Assembly: GCA_027306995.1 (NCBI GenBank) | Contig: DAHUXS010000013.1 | Span: 186,001-250,000 of the forward strand | Source: Lysobacter sp. | GTDB lineage: Bacteria; Pseudomonadota; Gammaproteobacteria; Xanthomonadales; Xanthomonadaceae | Direction of reading: 5' to 3' | Length of the DNA: 64,000 nucleotides | Shown: one piece after another, positions 39,686 to 49,609 of the stretch | Position numbering within the stretch: position 1 is the stretch's first letter | Layout of the letters: the number at the start of each line of letters is the position of its first letter | Notes under the pieces: model-generated | Told to the model about the DNA's origin: nothing | What the model saw: the letters and a program-made list of their open reading frames with translations, nothing else | Database searches by the model: none | Position numbers and translations under genes: made by a program

Positions 39686-41665
39686 ATGCAAGGTCTCAAC
39701 CCGCCACAACGCCAGGCCGTCCTCCACAGCGAGGGACCGTTGCTGGTGCTGGCCGGCGCGGGCAGCGGCAAGACCCGGGTGATCGTCGAGAAAATTGCCC
39801 ACCTGGTCGACAGCGGACGCTATCCGGCGCGGCGCATCGCCGCCATCACCTTCACCAACAAGTCCGCGCGCGAAATGCGCGAACGCGTGGCCAAGCGCCT
39901 GAAGGGCGATCGTGGCGAAGGCCTGACCATCTGCACCTTCCACGCACTGGGCTTGCGGATTTTGCAGATCGAACACGCGCGCGTCGGCCTGAAGCGCGGG
40001 TTTTCGGTGTTCGATGCCGATGACGCCAGCGCCCAGGTCAAGGACTTGATGGCCGGCGCTAAGCCCGACGCGGTGCAGGCGATGCAGTCGCTGATCTCGC
40101 GCGCCAAGAACGCCGGGCTGTCGCCGGAACAGGCGCTGGAATCGGCGCGCAGCACTCGCGAGCGCGAAGCGGCGGCGCTCTATGCGCGCTACCAGGCGCG
40201 ACTGACGTCGTTCAACGCGGTCGATTTCGACGACCTGATCCGCATTCCCGTGCAATTGCTGGAAACCGACGACGACGCGCGCATGGGCTGGCGCGAACGC
40301 ATCGGCTACCTGCTGGTGGACGAATGCCAGGACAGCAACGACGCGCAATACCGTCTGCTGAAGGCGATCGCGGGCGAGGCCGGGCAATTCACCTGCGTGG
40401 GCGACGACGACCAGAGCATCTATGCCTGGCGCGGCGCCAATCCGGAAAATCTCGACCTGATGGGCCGCGATTACCCGAAGCTTGAAATCATCAAGCTCGA
40501 ACAGAACTACCGCTGCAGCAACCGCGTGTTGCGCACCGCCAACAAGTTGATCGCCAACAATCCGCACGCACACCTGAAGACGCTGTGGAGCGATTCCGCC
40601 GACGGCGAACGCATCCGCGTGTGGGAATGCCGCGACTCCGGCCACGAAGCCGAGAAGGTCGCAGCCGAAATCCGCTTCACCGCGCAGAAGCATGGCGCGC
40701 CGTGGAGCGATTTCTGCATCCTGTTCCGCGGCAACCACCAGTCACGCGCACTGGAAAAGGCGATGCAGCTGCTGCGCATCCCCTACCACCTCAGCGGTGG
40801 CACTGCCTTCCTCGAACGCGCCGAAGTGAAGGATGCGCTGTCGTGGTTGCGCGTGCTGGTGAATCCGGAAGACGACAGCGCCTTCCTGCGCGCGGTGCAA
40901 TCGCCCAAGCGCGAAGTCGGCGCGGCGACGCTGGCGCGCCTCGCAGAGCTGGCGCAGCACGCCGGGATTCCGCTGGCGCGCGCCGCCGATTCCAACGCCA
41001 TCCTGCAGCAGCTGCCGGCACGCGCCTCGTCGGCGCTGCACGGCTTCATCGAAATCGTGCAGCGCCTGCGCGCGGAAGCGGCATCGCTATCGCCCGCCGA
41101 CCTCGTGCGCAGCCTCCACGAGAAATCCGGCCTGCTGGAAGCCTTGAAGGCGCAGTGCCGTACCGAACAGCTGTTCACCATCCGCCGCGGCAATCTCGAT
41201 GAACTCGCGGAATGGTTCGAAGGCGCGAAAGGGAGCGGTCTCGCCGATCTCGGCGCCCAACTCGCACTGATCACCCGCAACGATCGCGACGACGGCGGCA
41301 ACCAGGTGCGGCTGATGTCGCTGCATGCGGCCAAGGGCCTCGAATTCCGTTACGTCTTCATCGTCGGCATGGAAGACGGCACCCTTCCGCACGAAGCCAG
41401 CATCGACGAAGGCCGCTTGGAAGAGGAACGCCGCCTGCTCTATGTCGGCATTACCCGCGCCAAGGAACAGCTGTGGCTGTCGCACGCACGCGAAGCGAGC
41501 AAATGGGGCAAGCGCGTCACGCTCGCTCCATCGCGCTTCATCGACGAATTGCCTGCAGGCGAACTGCAGCGCGATGGCGCCGATCCGGAAGCCGATGCCG
41601 AGCGCAAGCAGGAGCGTGCCCGTAGCGCAATGGCCGACCTGCGCGCGATGCTCAACGGCGGCTGA
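39686..41665 (+). CDS. rep: UvrD/Rep-family ATP-dependent DNA helicase
   Basis: A 659-residue superfamily 1A 3'-5' helicase. Motif I is AGAGSGKT, Ia [58 protein letters not shown] and [11 protein letters not shown]. The length and the short C-terminus fit Rep (673 in E. coli) better than UvrD (720) or PcrA. It restarts and clears replication forks. The ATG at 39686 gives the [12 protein letters not shown] opening. It is divergent from tdk and followed by a lipoprotein gene. Confidence 0.92.
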   Translation: MQGLNPPQRQAVLHSEGPLLVLAGAGSGKTRVIVEKIAHLVDSGRYPARRIAAITFTNKSAREMRERVAKRLKGDRGEGLTICTFHALGLRILQIEHARVGLKRGFSVFDADDASAQVKDLMAGAKPDAVQAMQSLISRAKNAGLSPEQALESARSTREREAAALYARYQARLTSFNAVDFDDLIRIPVQLLETDDDARMGWRERIGYLLVDECQDSNDAQYRLLKAIAGEAGQFTCVGDDDQSIYAWRGANPENLDLMGRDYPKLEIIKLEQNYRCSNRVLRTANKLIANNPHAHLKTLWSDSADGERIRVWECRDSGHEAEKVAAEIRFTAQKHGAPWSDFCILFRGNHQSRALEKAMQLLRIPYHLSGGTAFLERAEVKDALSWLRVLVNPEDDSAFLRAVQSPKREVGAATLARLAELAQHAGIPLARAADSNAILQQLPARASSALHGFIEIVQRLRAEAASLSPADLVRSLHEKSGLLEALKAQCRTEQLFTIRRGNLDELAEWFEGAKGSGLADLGAQLALITRNDRDDGGNQVRLMSLHAAKGLEFRYVFIVGMEDGTLPHEASIDEGRLEEERRLLYVGITRAKEQLWLSHAREASKWGKRVTLAPSRFIDELPAGELQRDGADPEADAERKQERARSAMADLRAMLNGG

Positions 41666-41732
41666 CATCTGCGGCGATTGATCTGCGGTTAGACTCGGTG
41701 TTCGACCGCATCGACCATCGCTTGGGGCAGAG

Positions 41733-42626
41733 ATGACGCGAACCGGGATCGCAAGGCTTGCCCTGTGCGGCGCACTGTTGCTGGCCGCTTGCCAGCGCAC
41801 GCCACCTTCCGCGCCGAGTGCAAACACAGCGTGCGTGCAGGCGGATACACCTGAAGCCGCAGTGACATTGGTGGTCGATGCCCTGCGCAACGACGTGCTG
41901 GAAACGATCCCCTGCCGCACGGTGCCGCCGGCGATGCAGGACAAGCTGGAACTCGCCTGGCGCGAGGATCGTTCGCGCTGGCCGATCGCGGAACTGCCGC
42001 TGTCGTCGAAATTGCCGGCGGTGCTGGTCGCGCTCAACGGCCCTGCCGCCGAAACGAAATTGCGCCTCGCGTTCGACCATCAGTTCGCCGGCCAAACCAC
42101 CGAACTGCAAAGCGCCGCACGCGGGCTTGGTCTGTTCGCGGTGCGCTACATCCAGAAGGAAAGCACCTACCAACCGGACCAGCGCGCGCACTACGCCAAC
42201 CTGATCGTCGCGCTCAGCGACTGGAGCAGCCACGCGCCGCTGGGCGACCGCACGCTCGGCCACCAGGCCGTCACCCTGCTGGTGGCGGGCGCGAACGCAT
42301 CGTCCATCCATGACGATGCCGGTTTGCACAACGCCGGCATGCGCGGCGCGCTGCGCGGACTCACCCCGCTCTATCGCAATGCCAAGCAGGCGTTGGCGCT
42401 CTATGGACTGTCGCTGGACGAGATCCTGTCCAGCGTCGAGGCCAGGCTGCAGGACCGCAACGGCGACCACGCCCGCGTCCATGTCCATTACCTGGTGCAC
42501 GGCGAGCCGGTGGACAGCGACATCGCCGTCGAACGCCGCGACGGCCACTGGTACCTCAGCGGCATGCTGGCCGATGCGGAGCAGACACTGGCCACGCCGG
42601 CCGCCCCTCCGACCCCGGGCCGCTAG
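41733..42626 (+). CDS. Putative lipoprotein of unknown function
   Basis: A 297-residue protein with a lipoprotein signal (LCGALLLAAC, lipidated Cys20) and no further membrane segment. I do not recognise the family. The mature part is mixed helix, with a segment VEARLQDRNGDHARVHVHYL followed by a strand-like end VERRDGHWYLSGML, which resembles the ends of DUF-type lipoproteins with a small beta domain. The C-terminus is Ala/Pro-rich. It sits between rep and plsB on the same strand, ten bases before plsB; the plsB -10-like box lies at its very 3' end. An outer membrane location is inferred. Confidence 0.7.
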   Translation: MTRTGIARLALCGALLLAACQRTPPSAPSANTACVQADTPEAAVTLVVDALRNDVLETIPCRTVPPAMQDKLELAWREDRSRWPIAELPLSSKLPAVLVALNGPAAETKLRLAFDHQFAGQTTELQSAARGLGLFAVRYIQKESTYQPDQRAHYANLIVALSDWSSHAPLGDRTLGHQAVTLLVAGANASSIHDDAGLHNAGMRGALRGLTPLYRNAKQALALYGLSLDEILSSVEARLQDRNGDHARVHVHYLVHGEPVDSDIAVERRDGHWYLSGMLADAEQTLATPAAPPTPGR

Positions 42627-42635
42627 AATGCCCCG
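42624..42635 (+). promoter_or_regulatory. -10-like box of plsB, leaderless arrangement
   Basis: TAGAAT at 42624-42629 is followed by six bases and the plsB ATG, so transcription seven bases after the box begins at the A of ATG. No Shine-Dalgarno site is present. No clear -35 is seen, and the upstream region is coding. Confidence 0.45.
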
Positions 42636-45269
42636 ATGCCGGATCAGAACTCCCTCCCATTCCCGGACTCCACGCCCAGCCCGCCGCCCGCCGCTCCCGC
42701 GGATCCGGGCCCGCAGCCGCCCGTCGAGCCCAGCCCCCGCCGTCCCCGTGAGCCCGTCGGCAAGCGGCCACTGTGGGCGCGCCTGCTGGGCGGAATCCTC
42801 AATCCCTGGCTGCAACTGCGCCTGGAGCCACCGGACGCCGCCGATCACCTCGACGGCCACGCCATTTGCTATGTCCTCGAGGACTACGGCCTCACCAACG
42901 CCCTGATCCTCGAGCGCGCCTGCCGCGAGGCCGGCCTGCCCTCGCCGATGCAGCCACTGGCCGGCGATCCGCTGGGCCGCAAGCGCGCCTACGTCGCACT
43001 GTCGCGCCGCCACGCCACCACGCTCAAGCAGCTCGGCCTCGGCCACGGCCCGGAACAGCGCACGCACTCGGGTTCGCTGGCGCGCCTGCTGCAGGCCCAT
43101 CGCGACAACGACTGGCTCGACGTGCAGCTGGTGCCGGTGTCGATCTTCATCGGTCGCGCGCCGGACAAGCAGAGCGGCTGGTTCTCGGTGCTGTTCTCGG
43201 AAAACTGGGCGCTCGTCGGGCGTTTCCGCCGCCTGCTGTCGGTGCTGCTCAACGGCCGCGATACCGTGGTGCGCTTCGCCCCGCCGATTTCGTTGCGCGA
43301 GATCGTCGACGAAGGCCTGCCGCCGGAACGCACGGTGCGCAAGCTCTCGCGCGTCCTGCGCACGCATTTCCATCGCATCCGCGCCGCGGTGATCGGGCCG
43401 GATCTTTCCACTCGCCGCTTGCTGATCGACAAGGTGCTGGCCGCGCCGGAAGTGCAGGCCGCGATCGCCGATACCGCGCGCCGCGACGGCAGCAGCAACG
43501 GCGAAGCGTGGAAGAAGGCGCATGCCTTCGCCTGGGAACTCGCCGCCGACTATTCGCATCCGGTGGTGCGTTCGGCCAGCTTCCTGCTGCAACCGATCTG
43601 GAACCGCATCTATCGCGGCATCCTCGTCCACCATCTCGATGCCTTCAAGGCTGTCGCGCCCGGCAACGAAGTGATCTATGTACCGAGCCACCGCAGCCAC
43701 ATGGATTACCTGCTGCTGAGCTACCTGCTCTACACCGAGGGCGTGGTGCCGCCGCACATCGTCGCCGGCATCAACCTCAACATGCCGGTGATCGGCACCC
43801 TGCTGCGCAAGGGCGGCGCGTTCTTCATCCGCCGCAGCATCCGCGGCAGCGCGCTGTATTCGGTGGTGCTGAGCGAGTACGTCGCGCAGCTGGTCGCCGG
43901 CGGTTATTCGATCGAATACTTCATCGAAGGCGGGCGTTCGCGCACCGGCCGACTGCTGCAACCCAAGGGCGGCATGATCTCGATGACGGTGCGCGCCTAC
44001 CTGCGCCAACCGGCACGCCCGGTGCTGTTCCAGCCGATCTACATCGGTTACGAGAAGCTGATGGAAGGCAACAGCTACATCGACGAACTCTCGGGCAAGC
44101 CCAAGCAGAAGGAATCGATCTGGCAGTTGCTGATGGGCATCCCCAAGGTGCTGCGCTCCAACTATGGACAGGTCGTCGTGAACTACGGCGAGCCGATCCG
44201 CCTCGACGAAATGCTGGCCGAGCACGCTCACGACTGGGACGGCAAGCCGCTGGGCGAAGACGATCGCCCGCAATGGCTGTCGGACACCGTCGACGCGCTG
44301 GCGACGCGCATCCAGGTGAACGTCAATCGCGCCGCCGACGTCAACCCGATCAACTTGCTGGCGATGGCGCTGCTGTCGACGCCCAAGCATTCGATAAGCG
44401 AATCCGACCTCATCGACCAGATCGCGCTGTCGCAGACGCTGCTGAAGGAACTGCCCTACTCGGATCTCGTCACGGTGACGCCGCACACGCCGGAACAGAT
44501 CATCGCGCACGGCGAGGAAATCAACGTGCTCGAGCGCATCCGCCATCCGCTGGGCGACGTGCTCAAGGTCGAGGACGCCGACAAGGCGATCCTGCTGACC
44601 TACTTCCGCAACAACGTGCTGCACCTGTTCACCGCGCTGGCCTGGGTCGCCACCTGCTTCCAGCAGAACCGCCGCCTTGCCCGCACCTCGGTCGTGAACC
44701 TCGGCCGCCGCGTCTACCCCTTCCTGCAGGCGGAACTGTTCCTGCCATGGAGCGAAGACGAATTCGCGGAACGCCTGGATCGCACCATCGATCTCTTCGT
44801 ACGCGAGGGATTGCTGGCGGAAACGCAAGAGAACGACGCTAGCGTGCTGACCCGCGGCCTCGGCGAAACCGACGAAGTGTTCCGAGTGCGCGCACTCGGC
44901 CATCCGCTGCGGCAGGCGTTCGAACGCTATTACATCGCCATCTCGGTGCTGGCCAAGAACGGTCCGGGCACGCTCTCGGCCGGCGAGCTGGAGAGCCTGT
45001 GCCATCTCGCCGCGCAACGGTTGTCGCTGCTCTACGCGCCGGCGGCGCCGGAGTTCTTCGACAAGTCGCTGTTCCGCGGCTTCATCCAGAAACTGCGCGC
45101 ACTGCGCCTGGTCTGGGCCGACAGCAATGGCAAGCTGGAATTCGACGAACGCCTGGATGCCTGGGCGCGCGACGCCAAGACCATCCTTGGCCGCGAACTC
45201 CGCCACACCATCGAGCGGATCAGCCCCGACGCCGTGGAAACGGCGAAGCCGGCAGCGGCGGCCGAATAA
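42636..45269 (+). CDS. plsB: Glycerol-3-phosphate acyltransferase PlsB
   Basis: An 877-residue inner membrane enzyme that transfers an acyl chain to position 1 of glycerol-3-phosphate, the first step of phospholipid synthesis. The acyltransferase HX4D box HRSHMD is at residues 352-357. FFIRRS and EGGRSRTG (G3P binding) and PIYIGYEKLMEG follow. An unusual Pro-rich stretch of about 40 residues opens the protein. E. coli PlsB has 807 residues. The gene has a leaderless-type start. Confidence 0.96.
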   Translation: MPDQNSLPFPDSTPSPPPAAPADPGPQPPVEPSPRRPREPVGKRPLWARLLGGILNPWLQLRLEPPDAADHLDGHAICYVLEDYGLTNALILERACREAGLPSPMQPLAGDPLGRKRAYVALSRRHATTLKQLGLGHGPEQRTHSGSLARLLQAHRDNDWLDVQLVPVSIFIGRAPDKQSGWFSVLFSENWALVGRFRRLLSVLLNGRDTVVRFAPPISLREIVDEGLPPERTVRKLSRVLRTHFHRIRAAVIGPDLSTRRLLIDKVLAAPEVQAAIADTARRDGSSNGEAWKKAHAFAWELAADYSHPVVRSASFLLQPIWNRIYRGILVHHLDAFKAVAPGNEVIYVPSHRSHMDYLLLSYLLYTEGVVPPHIVAGINLNMPVIGTLLRKGGAFFIRRSIRGSALYSVVLSEYVAQLVAGGYSIEYFIEGGRSRTGRLLQPKGGMISMTVRAYLRQPARPVLFQPIYIGYEKLMEGNSYIDELSGKPKQKESIWQLLMGIPKVLRSNYGQVVVNYGEPIRLDEMLAEHAHDWDGKPLGEDDRPQWLSDTVDALATRIQVNVNRAADVNPINLLAMALLSTPKHSISESDLIDQIALSQTLLKELPYSDLVTVTPHTPEQIIAHGEEINVLERIRHPLGDVLKVEDADKAILLTYFRNNVLHLFTALAWVATCFQQNRRLARTSVVNLGRRVYPFLQAELFLPWSEDEFAERLDRTIDLFVREGLLAETQENDASVLTRGLGETDEVFRVRALGHPLRQAFERYYIAISVLAKNGPGTLSAGELESLCHLAAQRLSLLYAPAAPEFFDKSLFRGFIQKLRALRLVWADSNGKLEFDERLDAWARDAKTILGRELRHTIERISPDAVETAKPAAAAE

Positions 45270-45556
45270 TCGGATGTCCCATGCGCCTGCGAAATTGCGG
45301 GCGCACGCACGGAATCGAATCCGAAAACAAGACGACGCCGGCGGTCGACCCCTCCCTTGGTCCCCGCGCGGCGTCTAGCGAATCCGGCGCGGCGAACCTT
45401 TGCCAAGCGCATCGTCGCCCTCCCTGGTCGACGTTTAGCAGCCCCCTGTCCCTCTGAGCCTCCGTATCGCACCACACACAATCGCATTTCGTGGCAGCAT
45501 AGGCGACTTGGGAACACCAGTTGACATGGACTTCAACACTCAAGTAAGGACACACA

Positions 45557-45568
45557 CAGTGATCACTG
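45557..45568. promoter_or_regulatory. 12-bp palindrome over the regulator start
   Basis: CAGTGATCACTG is a perfect palindrome covering the GTG start chosen for the LuxR-type gene. A regulator binding here would block its own expression. The rest of the 289-base gap after plsB (45270-45558) shows no gene; it contains a TTGACA at 45521 but no matching -10. Confidence 0.4.
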
Positions 45569-46671
45569 CACTGGATTGCCTTTATGGCAGCCTGCTGGAT
45601 GCGGGCCTATTCGATTCCTTCCTCAAGCAATTCGCCCAGATCGCCGACGCCGATTCCGTGGCGGTGTTCGACTTCGACCTCTCGCGCCCCGACGCCATGC
45701 GCTTCACCAGCACGGCCGCCGACGAGGCCACCAATGCGCGCTTCATGGCGATCTTCCCCACGATCAATGACCGTTTGTGGTGGGAACGCAGCGAACGCGA
45801 CATGGCCCCCGGCGTGGTGATCAATGGCATCGACTACGCCAGCGCCAGCGAGATCAAGGCGACGCGTTATTACCGCGAGCTGTTGCAACCACTGGACATC
45901 CTGCATTCGGCGGGCGTGTGTGGCGTCATGCGTCCGGACGCGCAATGCCTGCTGACCATTAACCGCAGCGAGCAGCGCGGTCCGTTCGGCGCCGACAGCA
46001 TCGCCGTGCTGCGCGCCTTCGCGCCGCACTGGGTGCGCTACAAGCAGCTGGAACAACGGATCGCCGCCAGCCATCGCGATCATCGCGGCCATCCCAGCCT
46101 TGCGGTGTTCGAGCTCGGCCCGACGTTCGACGTGCGACGGATGAACCCGCCCGCCGAGCATTGCATCGCCTCGGGCTGGTTGCAACGCGGCCCCGATGGC
46201 GCCTTGCGCATGCACGACGCACGCAGCCAGGCGCTATGGGCCAGTTGCCAACGCCAGGCCATGTCGGCGGCAGCGCCGCCTCCTGCTGTTCCCGTTTACG
46301 GCCATCATGCCGAAGTCGTCGCCTACGCCGCCCTGCGCCCACAAGTGGATGGCAGCCTGACGCCGCGCCGCCTGCTGTTCGTGCGTCCGCTGCAGCCGAT
46401 CGGTGTCCACGCCGACCTCACCGCGACCTTGCGCGCCTCCTGCGGATTGACGGCTTCGGAGGCCGCGTTCGCGGTCGCCCTGCGACGCAGCGAAACGCTG
46501 GCGGATGCTGCGCAATCGCTCGGCATCACCGTCGGCACTGCGCGCCAGCGCCTGCAGGAAATCTTCGAGAAGATGGACCTGCATCGCCAGGCCGAGCTGT
46601 TCCAGGCGCTCGATTCCCTCGCCGAGCTCAACGACCACCTCTACCACCGGGCCGAACCGCAGCTGGCGTGA
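45559..46671 (+). CDS. LuxR-type helix-turn-helix regulator
   Basis: A 370-residue transcriptional regulator with a long N-terminal sensory region of unassigned fold and a C-terminal LuxR/FixJ HTH (CGLTASEAAFAVALRRSETL, SLGITVGTARQRLQEIFEKM). No receiver domain or autoinducer signature is seen. The GTG at 45559 is chosen because AAGGA lies eight bases before it; an ATG at 45526 and a TTG at 45508 are in frame but have poor sites. A perfect palindrome spans the start codon. It converges on a DUF465 gene 13 bases away. The signal and targets are unknown. Confidence 0.78.
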   Translation: MITALDCLYGSLLDAGLFDSFLKQFAQIADADSVAVFDFDLSRPDAMRFTSTAADEATNARFMAIFPTINDRLWWERSERDMAPGVVINGIDYASASEIKATRYYRELLQPLDILHSAGVCGVMRPDAQCLLTINRSEQRGPFGADSIAVLRAFAPHWVRYKQLEQRIAASHRDHRGHPSLAVFELGPTFDVRRMNPPAEHCIASGWLQRGPDGALRMHDARSQALWASCQRQAMSAAAPPPAVPVYGHHAEVVAYAALRPQVDGSLTPRRLLFVRPLQPIGVHADLTATLRASCGLTASEAAFAVALRRSETLADAAQSLGITVGTARQRLQEIFEKMDLHRQAELFQALDSLAELNDHLYHRAEPQLA

Positions 46672-46684
46672 GGACCTGTGAACG

Positions 46685-46888
46685 CTAGGCCGGGGTATCG
46701 GGAATCAGCATCGATTCCAGCTTGGCGATCCAGTCCTTGAGCATCAGCTTGCGCTTCTTGAGCCGGCGCAAGGCCAGGTCGTCCACCTCCGACGCCGCTT
46801 GCATGCGGGCGATCGCGAGATCGAGGTCGCGGTGCTCGATCCGCAATTCGGCCAGGCGGTGGGAGATGTCGGCGCTGTCGATGGGCAT
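46685..46888 (-). CDS. DUF465 small coiled-coil protein (YdcH-like)
   Basis: A 67-residue helical protein of the YdcH/DUF465 family. The signature ALRRLKKRKLMLKDWIAKLE is basic and amphipathic; the rest is an acidic helix (ELRIEHRDLDLAIARM). Such proteins are common in proteobacteria and have no established function. It is convergent with the LuxR-type gene and divergent from ttcA. Confidence 0.88.
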   Translation of the reverse strand: MPIDSADISHRLAELRIEHRDLDLAIARMQAASEVDDLALRRLKKRKLMLKDWIAKLESMLIPDTPA

Positions 46889-46936
46889 GGCGGGAGCTTA
46901 GCCGGTCGCCGTGGCGGCATCCAGCGCGCGGCCCGG

Positions 46937-46949
46937 TAAAATGGCCCCG
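46937..46949 (+). promoter_or_regulatory. -10-like box of ttcA
   Basis: TAAAAT at 46937-46942 lies seven bases before the ATG at 46950 and overlaps an in-frame upstream ATG at 46941. If the box is used, only the ATG at 46950 would be available, nearly leaderless. No -35 is evident. Confidence 0.4.
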
Positions 46950-47870
46950 ATGAACAGCACGCTGAACGCGATTCCCCTGACCCTCGCCGAACCGTTGCCG
47001 GTCGCGCAGCGCCGCACCGCGCCTGTCGAAAAGCGCGAAGCCGACAAGCTGGCCAAGCGCCTGCGCCACCAGGTCGGTCGCGCCATCGCCGATTTCGGGA
47101 TGATCGAGGACGGCGACAAGGTGATGGTGTGCCTGTCCGGCGGCAAGGACAGCTACACCATGCTCGACGTGCTCCTGCAATTGCAGAAGAAGGCGCCGGT
47201 GTCATTCTCGATCACTGCCGTCAACCTCGACCAGAAGCAGCCCGGCTTCCCCGAGCATGTCCTGCCGGACTACCTGCGTTCGATTGACGCCGATTTCCAC
47301 ATCATCGAGCAGGACACCTATTCCGTCGTCAGCCGGGTGATCCCGGAAGGCAAGACGATGTGTTCGCTGTGCTCGCGCCTGCGCCGTGGCGCGCTCTACA
47401 CCTGGGCGGAACAACACGGATACACCAAGATCGCGCTTGGCCATCATCGTGACGACATGGTCAACACGTTCTTCCTCAACCTGTTCTTCCACGCCAAGCT
47501 CAGCGGCATGCCGCCGAAGCTGCTCAGCGACGACGGCAAGCACGTGGTGATCCGTCCGCTCGCCTACGTACGCGAAAGCGACATCGAGGCCTACGCCGAA
47601 GCGAAGCAGTTCCCGATCATTCCCTGCAATCTCTGCGGCAGCCAGGAAAACCTGCAGCGCAAGCAGGTCAAGAAAATGCTGGAACAGTGGGAAAAGGAAT
47701 CGCCCGGTCGCGTCGAAACCATGGCGCGCGCGCTCGGCGACATCCGCCCGTCGCAGCTGGCCGATCCGAAATTGTTCGATTTCCTGTCGCTCGGCAAGCA
47801 CGGCGACGGCGCACCGCCCGATGCCCACGCATGGCTCTCGGGCGGTGAGACGCCAAACGACGACGATTGA
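46950..47870 (+). CDS. ttcA: tRNA 2-thiocytidine(32) synthetase TtcA
   Basis: A 306-residue enzyme that thiolates C32 of tRNA with an Fe-S cluster and ATP. The PP-loop [11 protein letters not shown] is near residue 60, the first cysteine pair CSLC near 135, and the second Cys in PCNLCGSQ near 220; the [11 protein letters not shown] block is present. The ATG at 46950 is preferred over 46941 because of the -10-like box upstream. The C-terminal tail is acidic. Confidence 0.95.
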   Translation: MNSTLNAIPLTLAEPLPVAQRRTAPVEKREADKLAKRLRHQVGRAIADFGMIEDGDKVMVCLSGGKDSYTMLDVLLQLQKKAPVSFSITAVNLDQKQPGFPEHVLPDYLRSIDADFHIIEQDTYSVVSRVIPEGKTMCSLCSRLRRGALYTWAEQHGYTKIALGHHRDDMVNTFFLNLFFHAKLSGMPPKLLSDDGKHVVIRPLAYVRESDIEAYAEAKQFPIIPCNLCGSQENLQRKQVKKMLEQWEKESPGRVETMARALGDIRPSQLADPKLFDFLSLGKHGDGAPPDAHAWLSGGETPNDDD

Positions 47871-47939
47871 TCCCGTCGCCCCAAAGGCATCGCTTCGGCA
47901 TCCTGCCGACCTCTCCCATTCTTTCCTCTTCGAGTCCCG

Positions 47940-48863
47940 ATGTTCTTTCGCAATCTCACGCTGTTCCGTTTCCCCGCTTCCGTTTCCTTCGCCGACATCG
48001 ACGAACGCCTGCGCGAAACCGCGCTCAAGCCGGTCGGCCCGCTCGAACTGTCGTCGCGCGGCTTCATCCCGCCGTTCGGCAATGCCGCCGAAAACGGCAA
48101 TAGCGACGACGTCGCCTACATGCACCAGATCGAACGCTCGATCTGGCTGGCCGTGGGCGGCGAGGATCGTTTGTTGCCGTCGGCGGTGGTCAACGACCAG
48201 CTGCAGAAGAAGATCGCCGAATTCGAGGCGCGCAACGGCCGCAAGCCGGGCGGCAAGATGCGCCGCCAGTTGAAGGACGAGCTCGTGACCGATCTGCTGC
48301 CGCGCGCCTTCGTGCGCCCGGTGCGCACCGACGCACTGGTCGACCTCAAGCACCACGTCATCGCCATCGACACGTCGTCGAAGAAATCGGCGGAAGCCGT
48401 GGTTTCGCAGGTGCGCGAAGCGCTTGGCAGTTTCCCGGCGCTGCCGCTGAACGCCGAAGTCGCGACCGGCACGCTGCTCACCGGCTGGCTGGCCGGCGAC
48501 GCTTTGCCCGTCGGCTTGTCGCTGGGCGAGGAATGCGAGCTGCGCGATCCCGGTGATTCCGGCGCAGTGGTGAAGCTGCAGGGCATGGAGTTGTCGGGTG
48601 AGGAAATCGAGACGCACCTCGAATCCGGCAAGCAGGTGACGCGCCTGGCGCTGCGGTTGGATGACCATGTCAGCTTCGTGCTCGGCGACGACCTGGTGAT
48701 CCGCAAGTTCAAGCTGCTCGATGGCGCGGTGGAACAGCTGGAGTCGAGCGACCGCGACGACATCCGCGCCGAACTCGACGCCCGCTTCGCATTGATGGCC
48801 GCCGAATTCGACCGCCTGTTCACCGTGCTGGAACCGGTCCTCAAGTTGAGCAAGGCGGGATAG
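47940..48863 (+). CDS. rdgC: Recombination-associated protein RdgC
   Basis: A 307-residue ring-forming DNA-binding protein that tempers RecA loading. The opening MFFRNLTLFRFP and the blocks GFIPPFG and ALRLDDHVSFVL are characteristic, and the length matches E. coli RdgC (303). It is followed with a one-base stop/start overlap by a YgjP-like metallopeptidase gene. Confidence 0.95.
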   Translation: MFFRNLTLFRFPASVSFADIDERLRETALKPVGPLELSSRGFIPPFGNAAENGNSDDVAYMHQIERSIWLAVGGEDRLLPSAVVNDQLQKKIAEFEARNGRKPGGKMRRQLKDELVTDLLPRAFVRPVRTDALVDLKHHVIAIDTSSKKSAEAVVSQVREALGSFPALPLNAEVATGTLLTGWLAGDALPVGLSLGEECELRDPGDSGAVVKLQGMELSGEEIETHLESGKQVTRLALRLDDHVSFVLGDDLVIRKFKLLDGAVEQLESSDRDDIRAELDARFALMAAEFDRLFTVLEPVLKLSKAG

Positions 48864-49609
48864 TGGCGGACGCGGATCTTCACGATCTGCCCGACATCGC
48901 GTTGCGCCTCGGCGACGGGCGCACGCTGCAACTGCCCTGCAAGCGCCATCCACGCGCGCGCCGCATCAAGCTGTCGGTGGACGAGCGCGGTCCACGCCTG
49001 ACATTGCCGATGCGCGCCAGCCTGCGCACGGCCGAGCGCTTTGCGCAGGACCACGTGGCGTGGTTGGAAATGCAAATCGCCAATCTGGCCGTCGACGCGC
49101 CGGAACCATTGCGCGCCGGCATCACCACGACGTTGCCGCTGCGCGGCGAATGGCTGCCCGTGCGCTGGGTCGCCGGGCGCGTCAATCGCGTGACATTGGC
49201 GGATGGCGAATTGCTGTTCGAGCAGCGTGGACAGTCCGACAGCGCCGTGCGCCGCGCGTTGCGCGATTTCTACGAGGCGCAAGCGCGCGCCGATGTCGCG
49301 ACGTGGCTGCCGAAATACGTGGGCGCGCTGCCGCGCCAGCCGTCACGCATCGTGCTGCGCAAGATGAGTTCGCAATGGGGATCGCTGGCGCCGTCGGGCG
49401 TCGTATCGCTGGACCTCTCACTGGTACTGGCGCGGCCATCGGCCTTCGAGTACGTGCTGGTGCACGAGCTGTGCCATCTGATCCGCGCCGATCATTCGCC
49501 GTCGTTCTGGCGCGAGGTGCAGGCGCGTTGTCCGCACTGGCGACGCGAGCGCACCTACTTCCACGCCGAAGGCCGCGCGCTCAAGGCGTGCATGCGGGCA
49601 ATCACTTAG
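48863..49609 (+). CDS. YgjP-like metallopeptidase (DUF45)
   Basis: A 248-residue protein of the DUF45/YgjP group, gluzincin-like. The zinc motif HELCHLIRADHSPSFW contains HExxH plus the downstream His of this family, near residue 200. SSQWGSL near 170 is also a family mark. The start is a GTG at 48863 overlapping the rdgC TAG by one base, so the pair is coupled. The stop overlaps the convergent hydrolase stop. The cellular substrate is not known. Confidence 0.87.
   Translation: MADADLHDLPDIALRLGDGRTLQLPCKRHPRARRIKLSVDERGPRLTLPMRASLRTAERFAQDHVAWLEMQIANLAVDAPEPLRAGITTTLPLRGEWLPVRWVAGRVNRVTLADGELLFEQRGQSDSAVRRALRDFYEAQARADVATWLPKYVGALPRQPSRIVLRKMSSQWGSLAPSGVVSLDLSLVLARPSAFEYVLVHELCHLIRADHSPSFWREVQARCPHWRRERTYFHAEGRALKACMRAIT

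Noticed and set aside
41652-45206. A 1184-codon minus-strand frame opposite plsB and the lipoprotein gene
   Set aside because: It is a long antisense frame caused by high GC; composition is Arg/Gly/Val-rich without motifs, and plsB is certain on the other strand.
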